Positions 56,022 to 64,000 of a DNA stretch of 64,000 nt are shown here, piece by piece. Below the pieces are notes generated by a model. That model had not been told where the DNA came from, did not search any database, and was given only the letters and a program-made list of their open reading frames with translations. Position 1 is the first letter of the stretch, and each line of letters starts with the position of its first letter. A program made the translations under genes and the position numbers. The DNA comes from Termitomyces sp. T153. Taxonomy: Eukaryota; Basidiomycota; Agaricomycetes; Agaricales; Lyophyllaceae. The stretch covers positions 496,001 through 560,000 of the forward strand of contig JACKQL020000014.1 in the NCBI GenBank assembly GCA_018296165.2, read 5' to 3'.

Positions 56022-58285
56022 ATGAATCGACCAGGTGCCGTATATTCTCTTCTGGCATTATTTATGGCATTGACTTTTCCTGGAATTTATTCAAATATCC
56101 AGGCCAGCCACAGCAACGACCTCCAAGTCTCGCTCAGAATCCTCCGATAACCAGCCAATTCCGTCCGACCTATCCTACTTACGGTATGCCACCAAGAACT
56201 GTTAACGCCCTGCCAGGCAGCAACTATGTAGCCGGTCTCCAGCCCAGCACTCATCGGGCGCCCTCGTCTCAAGTACAAAGCATAGTCTCGCAGTCTACTC
56301 CAGGCTTCATTCAGCAGCGCACTCAGTCCAGCTTCCCGTTTGGTGGCAGTCTGGGTCAGCATCAATCCAGCACCGCGCTTCAGCAACAGCAGCAACAGCA
56401 ATCCTCCTCGCATCAGCAACAACAAACCAACGGAGGTTCTGCTTCTCTACCTCCGCATCTCGCGCAAACACCGAATCTTGCAAATGCCCAATCAGTGTCG
56501 TCGACTAGCGATGTCGGCCTAGACCCGAACGATTTTCCTGCGCTAGGATCGACGACCGCGAACAACACATCGACTCCGAGCAATGGAGCTGCTGTGAGCG
56601 GCTCTGTGACGAGTTATGCGAGTCAGGCGGGGATTGCGTTGGCAGGTGCAGGTGCAGGATCGATCGGAGGCAGCTCAAATCAAGCAAGAGACTTTACACC
56701 TGACGACTTTCCCGCACTAGGGGGACGATCACAGACTCCAGGTACAACTGGGCAAGGCCAAAACGCGGGACAGGAGAATCAGTCGCATCCTCCAGGTCTT
56801 AACGGTTTCCAGCACTCAGATCCATCACAACAGCAACATCGACAGAACCTGCTCGGCGCGTTAGGGGCTAATCTACAACCTGGAACACCCGGAATGTTGA
56901 ACTTGGGCCAATCAAGAAACGTTCATCCGGGCTTCCAACAGGGGCAGACGGAAGTAGAGAAACATCAACAGCGGGTACGTTTTTGACATTGATCTTGACA
57001 ACTCTTGGGGGAAAAAGGAGATTGTCGTGCAACCTGCTTCTTTGGCAAACTTTTACTTTACTGCTTCCATTTGGCCTGCCGAACGCTAATGTGACGCCGA
57101 TGCAGAACAACTTCGCTAAGCTAAACCAGGCACAAGCCTGGAACTCTCCCAACGCAAATCCAGGCTCCCAATCACAAGGCACAGAAACCCTCGGAGCGTT
57201 CTCGTCCCAAACGACAAATGGCAGCCACTCGACCCAAACATCTTCAACAACACATCTAAACGCACCCCCGGGCGTGCTACCACCGTCATATACGAACACG
57301 ACCTCGAACCCATCAGGCCAGCAACAGTACCCGTCGAACGGTGCGCAGGGCGATTCAAATCCCCCACCGAATCCGACGAATAACCCGAATCCGAGCACAC
57401 ATCAAAACCCTGCGGCATTGCAGACGAGCTCGATATCGCATTCGCAAATGCACCCACAGACACCTGCACAGCAGGTGCTCGTGAGTGCGGCGGATCGATG
57501 GGGCCTGTTAGGGCTTCTAGCAATGCTGAAGAATGGAGGTTCGGATCTGGACCAAGGGATGTCGGGCATCGGGACTGATCTGGGTACGATGGGGTTAGAC
57601 ATGGGTTATACGGGGTGAGTGTGCATGCGTTGAGTGATCCGCTTATCGCTTACCACAGTTTTTGACGCGCGTGGAGTAGGGATTTGTATTCGACGTTCAT
57701 TACACCTTGGGCGGACCAGTCTGCGGCACGGACGGTAGAGCCTGACTTCCATCTACCTACGTGTTATGCCAGTGTACAAGCAGCACCACCTGGGCCTAGT
57801 AAGGCGTCGGCGTTCAGTGATGAGACGCTGTTCTTCATGTTCTACTCGAGTCCGAGGGATGCACTGCAGGAAATTGCAGCGCAAGAATTGTGCGTTTTTT
57901 TCTCATTATGCCATTCTCGATCACCTCTTGTCGCTCAAGTTTCCAACGTTCTATCGCTGTTTTCATGATCATAGACTGACAACTCTACTTACATCCTAGG
58001 TGGAACCGTAACTGGCGGTATCACAAGGACCTCCGACTATGGATCACGAAAGAGAGCGGGACAGCGCCATCACAGAAGGTGCCGGGCGGTGAGCAGGGTC
58101 AGTACACGTTCTGGGATCCAGAGAACTGGTGCAAGGAGCGGAAAGATATGACGGTGCTGTACTCGGATCTGGAGGAGAAGAACACGCCGGCGTTCGTGCA
58201 AGGCACGGGACTCGTGCCTGCACAGTCTGTGGCACAGCAGGTACAACCGACGCAGAGAGGGTCGTTCCAGATGGGGGGGCTGTAA
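56022..58285 (+). CDS. NOT2: CCR4-NOT transcription complex subunit 2 (629 aa, 5 exons)
   Basis: Scaffold subunit of the CCR4-NOT deadenylase complex, acting in mRNA decay and transcription control. Exons: 56022-56034, 56103-56974, 57106-57614, 57680-57889, 58000-58285. The first exon codes only four residues and part of a fifth, joined to a Gln/Pro-rich region. Residues about 97-116 are a polyglutamine stretch. Two DFPALG motifs follow (about 150 and 205), as in NOT2 proteins. The C-terminal NOT box (from about residue 423) has DRWGLLGLLAML, GTDLGTMGLDMGYTGDLYST, FITPWADQSA, DETLFFMFYSSPRDALQEIA, ELWNRNWRYHKDLRLWITKE and a final TFWDPENW segment. The start is inferred from the small exon; the donor after it (GTGCCG) is weak. 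A low-complexity N-terminus of about 420 residues is long for the family. Confidence 0.95.
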
Positions 58286-59273
58286 TAGTTCCCTTGCAAC
58301 TGTGCTTTTTTGTCGTCTTTAGCTGGTTTCTTTGGGCTGGCTTTGATTGATATCTTCTTTGTACCTCTACTTTTTGTCCGACATCCGTCCACTCGCACGT
58401 TCGAGTCCATTCAGTGTCCTTCGTCACCATAAATTGTGTGTTGCTCGTCGTTTCTAACTCTCCTCTGTGTATCCGTGAACCTTTTCGTCCCGTCCCCGTC
58501 CCGTCTTTTATGCTGATGCAGCAGTTTTGTTGAATTGCATGATGTTGCTCTGTCGCCCCTTTCGGGGCTTTGTCCTTGGTGGTGAGTGCAGCAGTACAGT
58601 CAAGGCTCAGCCGAACTCTCAACCGAACTTCAAATTACGAATTGCGTCACTGAGGCACACGCTACCTGCGTGTATCTGTCTGTTAGTGATTAGATTAGAT
58701 CATAATCGTCTGTCCCAATGCTTGCAAGTCAGCGCGCACCTTGGTTCTTCAGCACAACAATCAAAAGGTACCCTGCTGTCACATCTGGAATATGCCTTCC
58801 TCTCTTCAGATGGACTTCTAAACTTTACTTTCTATTTTTCGCGAGTCAACTTTCCGTGTGATTTGTCCATTGTTCTTGTAAGTATGGATGGCCTCAGAAC
58901 GGACTTTAGCTTTGATAAGAACATGAAGTACCTTAAAGCATGCGTTCGGTGCACCTCGAATCCTGTGAGCTGGCTTCCATTTGAAGCTTCACTGCTGTGA
59001 TCGTCACCCCAAACATCATGCGCATTGATCACTAATATCAACTCCACACCCCGGATCTACCTGAGCATGGAAACTACCTTTTAGTAGTCCAACATGCAAC
59101 ACGAAGCTCATTGGCTAGGCTGCGCTTGGAGCTGAGTGGAGTGGAGTGAGAAGTACAGCCATAAGGATGGCCGAATCGAAGCCGACACCCTGGTTGGACC
59201 CGAAATATACCAACAGCCCAAGTCCTTTTAAATGAGGAGATTCTCGTGACCACCTTTCGTTCGTCAGGATACT
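58286..59273. other. Intergenic downstream of the NOT2-like gene
   Basis: Terminator region of the NOT2-like gene and promoter of the glycosyltransferase gene. No gene supported. Confidence 0.5.
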
Positions 59274-60852
59274 ATGTACGTAGTCATCCCTTGGTCCTTT
59301 GGTGGTTGTTGACATTGGCTGTGTTTTCTCAGGTTGTCCTACCCGTTGCGGACGTTGCATACGCACCGCAGAGTGAAAATATTCATCATTATTGCCACGT
59401 TCACGATACTTGGGACCTCCTTCGCCGGTCTAGAAAGCACTTATGAACAGCAGCATGCTACTGTGCCCGAGGAACGCACAGTTTCGCGTCTAGAGATTCC
59501 GCCTCCGACATATACAGAGCTGAGGAAGTTGGAAGAGGCGTTGCCGCAACACGATCTTCGTCTACCGTTTCCAGAAGGGAAAGATGGAAGATATGTCAAA
59601 TTTTCAAATCAGATCGTGATGCTTGGATGGAACAACGTCCTCAATGAAGTGTGGGTTCCATGTTTTCCTACACGTATCGTTGAGTCTTCATGTTCGTCGC
59701 AGTTTAATGAATGCCCATCTCGCGCACGCATCTAACCGTGCATACATGTTCAAAGACTACGTTTGGAACCCCGATCATTATCCTTGGCCAGAAGGTCATC
59801 GTCCTGAAAACCCTCCGCGTACACCTCTTAGTGCTTTGATAGGCGGAACCGTTGTTGGACAATCATTTGAAAAGGACGATAATGCCCCGCGCTCTGTGTC
59901 AGAAAGTTGGTTTGATCATGTGTGCCCCGCGAAAGAGAGACGAATCATATACACGGGTGACATTAAACCCACCGTTGCCTGGAGCGAAGGCAACGTCATC
60001 TTCAATCATTGGGCGAAGGTCCTTTTAGAAGCGCCTGAGAGTTGCATCGAAGTAATGCCTTCTGATGACGACAAGTTTCCACAGGTATTTGATTTGTGGC
60101 TTTGGGGTTCCGAACGGGTGCTTTCTCTATGGAAGTCATTCTCAAGGTCTCCAACTTCACGCCTTCTTCGTACATCCGGCATCGTCGATCGGTCGATAAA
60201 GCAAAACGAGCATTTGTTTATGCCCCCGCCGCATTGGCGTTTCCCATGGAACACCCCCGGCCCATATACACATATGCTAGCTATGCACATCCGAAGAGGA
60301 GATTTCAAGTCGGCATGTACACATCTCGCCACATGGAACTCGACCTTCTATGGTTGGAATCTGCTTCCACATCTGCCAGACCGTTTAAAGTTTGCACCCT
60401 CTGTTGTCTGGAATACCACGGAGTATTTTGCTGCTCACGCTAGGAGATGTATCCCTGACGTTGATGTCATTACGACCAAGGCAAGGGAGGCGCGTAGGGA
60501 CTATGCAAAGTCCAAATTTTTAGCGACGAAGCTGGAGGTGGTGTATCTTTTGACTAATGAGCAGGGAGAGTGGCTCGAGGACCTCAAGAATTCGCTGAGG
60601 GACGATGGCTGGAAGAATGTGGTAACGAGCCATGACCTCCAATTGGATAGTGAGGGCATTGAGGTCGGAATGGCAATTGATATGGATATTGCACGCCAAG
60701 CAGCGGTTTTTGTTGGGAATGGTGTAAGGTTTTTACGCTGTCGTTCTTGTGTAGCCTGACAGATTGAGATGCAGTGGTCGTCGTTCACAAGTAACATCAA
60801 CCACCGCCGTCTTGTAGATGGTAAATATCCCCTCACTATACGCTTCTGGTAG
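59274..60852 (+). CDS. Type II membrane glycosyltransferase, O-fucosyltransferase-like (472 aa, 4 exons)
   Basis: Proposed exons: 59274-59275, 59333-59650, 59703-60723 and 60775-60852. The start codon is split by the first intron (AT|G; donor GTACGT, acceptor CTCAG); without that splice the frame ends after 12 codons. The product begins MLSYPLRTLHTHRR, then IFIIIATFTILGTSFAG, a signal anchor (about 17-33) putting the catalytic part in the Golgi or ER lumen. Motifs: MLGWNNVLNEVLMNAHLA (joined over intron 2), KDYVWNPDHYPWP, HIRRGDF (about 302-308, the nucleotide-sugar binding motif of this fold) and GNGWSSFTSNI near the C-terminus (joined over intron 3). This resembles fungal GDP-fucose O-fucosyltransferase-like proteins (PF10250 type). 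Donor and acceptor are unknown. The first exon is an inference; the rest is firm. Confidence 0.85.
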
Positions 60853-61358
60853 GTACGTAAACCGACCGTATCCTTATGTTGTTTTACTTCACAGGGCAAA
60901 CTAGTTCGGCGTCATGATGTCGTTCTCAATTGAAGATAATCACATCTTACTAATTAACCGTGGGTAAACCTAGGGAACTACAAATTGGATGGATAAAAGG
61001 CGATGGATGGTGAACTGGTAGGTCGATTTCGAGTAGAATTGCTATAACCAATTGCCCCGGATGAGGCGAACTTCAGAACGCCGGTGGAAGTTCTCGTGGT
61101 AGGTTTTGAACGCACGATGGGGCGCCACAGTGAGTGCTAGGACCACGTGATTTATTACAGAGCAATAGAGAATAAAAAGAGTCTCTTCCACTTGCATTGT
61201 TGCTGGATTGTCAAATTTTCCACCAGGTGCCATCGCTATATCATTGCCGTGAGGAGTGCAAAACCGATGGTTATCAAGGTTTATACTTATTTATCAGCCA
61301 AATAAAATTCGCTACGAAGAACCTTGCGCTCTTTTGAATTTGTTTTTTCCTCTTCGAC
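60853..61358. other. Intergenic between glycosyltransferase and APH-like genes
   Basis: About 500 bp separating two genes on the same strand; no gene supported. Confidence 0.5.
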
Positions 61359-62332
61359 ATGTCCCTTTCTACGGAGATTGTTCCTCGCGTTATTCCTGGT
61401 CTCCCCTCTCGTGAGGTGCTCGCTGCGCTATGCCATTCCCACGAATCTGAACATTTCAACCGCCATCGAACCAGACTTTCTCACTTCATCTATAGACCTC
61501 CAAAACGCCGTAGTATCTGTAGTCTCTTCAAGAGTCAACGTATCCCTGAACCACTTGCCCTTATTAAATTTGGCTTCCATGTCACCCTCGGCGAGGCTCG
61601 TACACAGATATATGTCTTTGAACACCTGAAGCGCGATACTTCCCCACCTTTTAGGGTTGCGGAAGTCTACGATGCATGGGAGGACCGTTCGTGGGGCTTC
61701 ATTGTCATGGAGTATATACCAGGTATCACCGCCACTGCAATAGATTGTCCTTGTATCGCAGCTGCAATACACTGGCTATTAGCGTTGCCACTTCCCGATG
61801 ACGGAAAATTGGGGCCTGTAGGTGGTGGGCCAATGCGCCATTGTCTGTGGCGAGACGAAGAGGGGCCCACGTATGCGTCTGTCGAACAAATGGACACGCA
61901 TTTTAATAATGTACGTCTTTTTTTGTTTGGTTTACTGATCATATTTGACACACTTGAACATAGATACTGAAATTCCAGGGGCTTGCAGTGAATCTATCTG
62001 CTGATAATATCTGTTTCTACTATGACGATATCAATTTTCGCAACTTTCTTGTAGCTGGTGATCAACTATATGTCATTGATTTTGAGCATACTGGGTTCGC
62101 ACCGGCATCGCTCATGAGCTACTCACTTGCAAATCCACGGGCGGGATCTAATTCAATTCTTCCACATATCAAATTTCCAAAATCGGACAACGTACGGGGT
62201 CTCGGTCGTGCCGCTTATCTTTTCTTTATGACTAGTAACAACCGTATAGGTATGTGTGAAGATCCATTGTTGGAGGTCATAGGGAAGTTGACGAGTGCTC
62301 CTGTAGGCTGGAATAAGCCTATCAGGTTCTAG
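61359..62332 (+). CDS. Aminoglycoside-phosphotransferase-like kinase domain protein (306 aa, 2 exons)
   Basis: Exons 61359-61910 and 61964-62332, joined in phase 0 by a GTACGT-TAG intron. Small-molecule kinase fold: LIKFGFHVTLGEARTQIYV (the IKFG Lys and GEA Glu pair), AEVYDAWEDRSWGFIVMEYI (hinge), DDINFRNFLV (Asp206 and Asn211 of the Brenner motif; its His is Tyr here), and VIDFEHTGF (Asp223, the metal-binding DFG/DxE equivalent). These are the hallmarks of the fungal APH-like families common in agaricomycetes. Substrate unknown; antibiotic resistance should not be assumed. The start ATG follows CTTCGAC, and the first residues (MSLSTEIVPRVIPGLPSREV) fit the family. The loss of the motif His could weaken activity. 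Confidence 0.88.
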
Positions 62333-62705
62333 AACATCAGATGAAGAGATCTAGAGGGCTGCTTTCTGGCTGTCACGATAACATGTTTTTGTTCAAATGT
62401 TCTTGTTCATTGTCATCTTCAATGCTGTTGTGTATGTTGAACTTCATGGCCGATCTGTAAGAAGTATACGGTTCCGGTAGGTACGTGCAATGAGACGGAA
62501 AATGATGATCTGTATACTGAGATATCTCTCTTTATTCTTTTCCGAAAAAAGGGGCTTTTGTAGAGATGCATTTACCTGGATCTTCTGGTACTATTCTATT
62601 GCTTCCATCTACTTTGTCCATAAAGTCATAGTCATCTGTGGTGAGGCCTATGCTATCTTCCAAAGCGTGACCTGGCCCATCATCATGGATGAAGTTCATC
62701 TCAGG
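62333..62705. other. Intergenic to repeat border
   Basis: No gene is firmly supported. A minus-strand frame (62771-62532) with an acidic, CpG-poor sequence is probably part of the following repeat, but has no recognised motif. Confidence 0.4.
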
Positions 62706-63029
62706 AACAGTGTTGGAGAGGTCCAGGGGCTTGGGAGGAGAAGAGGAAGTGATGGGGCCTACAGGAAACATGTTGGAGTTTGCCAGGAAGTCATTGGAGT
62801 TTGCCAGGGAGTCATTGGAGTTTGCTTAGGAGTCATTGGAGTTTTCCAGAGAGTCATTGGAATTTGCCAGAGAGTTGTTGGAGTCTGCCAGAAAAGCATT
62901 GAAGTTAGCCAGGGCAGGCACTATGGGTGAACAAAGGTTGGGGTGGGTTGAGAGGTGTTGGGTGGGAGGGCTTCAGAGGAACAGGGTTGCTTAGGAAGAG
63001 GCCTGGCAGTCTGGAAGCAGGTCATGACA
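62706..63029 (-). repeat. Truncated 3' LTR of another Gypsy family-2 element
   Basis: Starts TGTCATGACC on the minus strand at 63029, preceded by the purine tract GAAGGGGAAGTGA. Matches 26300-26539 but only about 320 bp is recognisable, so it lacks the distal two thirds. The element interior runs off the window to the right. Confidence 0.75.
62775..62921 (+). repeat. 21-bp minisatellite, about 7 units, in the LTR
   Basis: Units read GGAGTTTGCCAGGGAGTCATT with variants; exact 21-bp period from 62775, the last unit diverged. Related single or double units occur at the same place in the other family-2 LTRs (near 26380 and 35870), so the array arose by expansion of LTR sequence. Confidence 0.9.
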
Positions 63030-64000
63030 TCACTTCCCCTTCAGTGTCAAGACTCTTGAAGTGTGGGCATAGGTTAGGGATTAGTGTGGGCATGGGAATT
63101 GAAGCCAGAGCAATATTTATTAAACTGCAGCAAGCAGTGGCAGCATAGAGAACAAAGTTAAAGCAGGATTGTTGTCCATCAAGAAGCTCTCCCAAGAAAT
63201 TAAAAAGGGTCAGGACATATCCTAGTGCTCCCCAACTTTCTTCCCCATGTCCTCCTCTGCCTTCTCATCAGCATCATTGGCATCCCCTACCCCTCTGCCT
63301 TCTGAAAAAAACCACATGGATGTATGGGCAGAGTATGAGGGTTGTGAGGCAGAGTTTGATCAATGTCAGGAGCACTGAAGAATAGACCTTATATATTGCA
63401 GTTGTAAGTATGGCATTCCTGTGCTCCAGAGTTGCTAATTGAGCTTGACAGAGTTGTCTGTAGTGGTGGTGGGCTCCTCTAGAGGCTCTTCTTGTAAGAG
63501 AAGGCTGGGGCCCTTTGGCCATTTGGTCTCAGCACCTCTAGCTTGCTCCTCAAGACCAAGTCTGGAGCCAGGGATTGTTCAAGTTGTTCTGGAGGCACAG
63601 AGGATTCCTCAGGTGCAGGTGATGCTGGAGGTGCTTGCAGAGGTGCTTGGGCAGGCATAGGATCCTTTGACTCTGGAGTGGTGTCAAAATGAGGCTTTAG
63701 TAAGTCTATGTCTTGTTTGTACTTTTTATTGATCAACTATCTCCAGTGCACCCTCTGTGCCTAGCAGGGGGAGCTGTGTAAGTTTGATGGGCCATCTATA
63801 GAGTCCCACTCTGACTTGTCCATCTGCCTTCCATGCCCCATGAGGCATGAGAAGTGTTCTGTCTTGCTAGAGTGGCATGTGGCCTACATTGCTGAGGAGC
63901 AGAGATGAAAACTATGTTGGGTGAGGGGGCAGCTATGTAAGGAGCAGAAAGCCAGGGTGTCATGTCAGGGATCTGGGTTGGAGAATGGAGGGGGGGCACA
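63030..64000 (-). mobile_element. 3' interior of a Gypsy family-2 element, cut by window end
   Basis: Matches 26556-27530 in order (TTGCTAATTGAGCTTGACAG, near 63433, and others). Adjacent to the LTR at 62706-63029. No open reading frame of note. Confidence 0.72.

Noticed and set aside
56087..57523. Minus-strand frames opposite the NOT2-like gene (112, 176 and 135 codons)
   Set aside because: Shadows of the Gln/Pro/Ser-rich coding sequence on the other strand; no motif or splice logic.
61359..62332. Antibiotic resistance role for the APH-like gene
   Set aside because: The fold is shared by many fungal families of unknown substrate, and nothing in the neighbourhood indicates resistance.
1..64000. 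CRISPR arrays, bacterial operons, ribosomal RNA genes
   Set aside because: No spaced direct-repeat array and no rRNA sequence is visible; short GT-AG introns and fungal gene families mark this as eukaryotic DNA.

Overview
The window looks like chromosomal DNA of a filamentous basidiomycete, most likely an agaricomycete. Its intact genes carry many short (about 50-65 nt) GT-AG introns. It holds kinase-like protein families of the kind common in agaricomycetes, a fungal CCR4-NOT subunit, and CpG-depleted Gypsy, Copia, Tc1/mariner and tyrosine-recombinase elements. I cannot name the species. All gene models were spliced by hand; family names rest on recognised motifs, not on a database search.

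The sequence is a mosaic of two DNA types. CpG-containing segments (about 7.9-15.0, 17.3-21.5 and 50.0-62.5 kb) hold the intact genes. Segments almost without CpG (1-7.9, 15.0-17.3, 21.5-50.0 and 62.7-64.0 kb) are decayed, nested transposable elements.

Layout. 1-4.6 kb: decayed integrase-core gene split by a solo Gypsy LTR (TSD TTTTC) and a Tc1-like element (TSD TA). 4.6-8.2 kb: unrecognised decayed repeat and LTR fragments. 8.4-10.7 kb: divergent gene pair A, a small membrane/coiled-coil protein and an HGD-type protein kinase. 11.7-12.7 kb: truncated geranylgeranyltransferase-I beta pseudogene. 12.9-14.6 kb: tandem duplication of an unknown small gene, one intact and one broken. 15-17.3 kb: decayed tyrosine-recombinase retrotransposon. 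17.7-20.0 kb: gene pair B, a second intact copy of pair A. 20.7-23.3 kb: gag/pol remnants and an LTR. 23.3-39.3 kb: a Gypsy element (family 1, plus strand) interrupted by a Gypsy element of family 2 (minus strand), which itself contains another family-1 piece. 39.3-44.1 kb: decayed unrecognised repeats. 44.1-48.8 kb: Copia element with both LTRs and a perfect TSD.

50.7-62.3 kb is a gene-dense block: a third kinase-like gene (minus), an intact geranylgeranyltransferase-I beta gene (minus), a CCR4-NOT subunit 2 gene (plus), a type II membrane glycosyltransferase of the O-fucosyltransferase-like type (plus) and an aminoglycoside-phosphotransferase-like gene (plus). The window ends in another family-2 Gypsy element whose LTR carries a 21-bp minisatellite.

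The best candidate for something undescribed is the duplicated divergent module (small membrane/coiled-coil protein plus HGD kinase). Both copies keep every reading frame and every splice site although they sit between decaying transposons. A fragment of the prenyltransferase gene inside copy A's duplicated flank links this region to the 53-55 kb locus.
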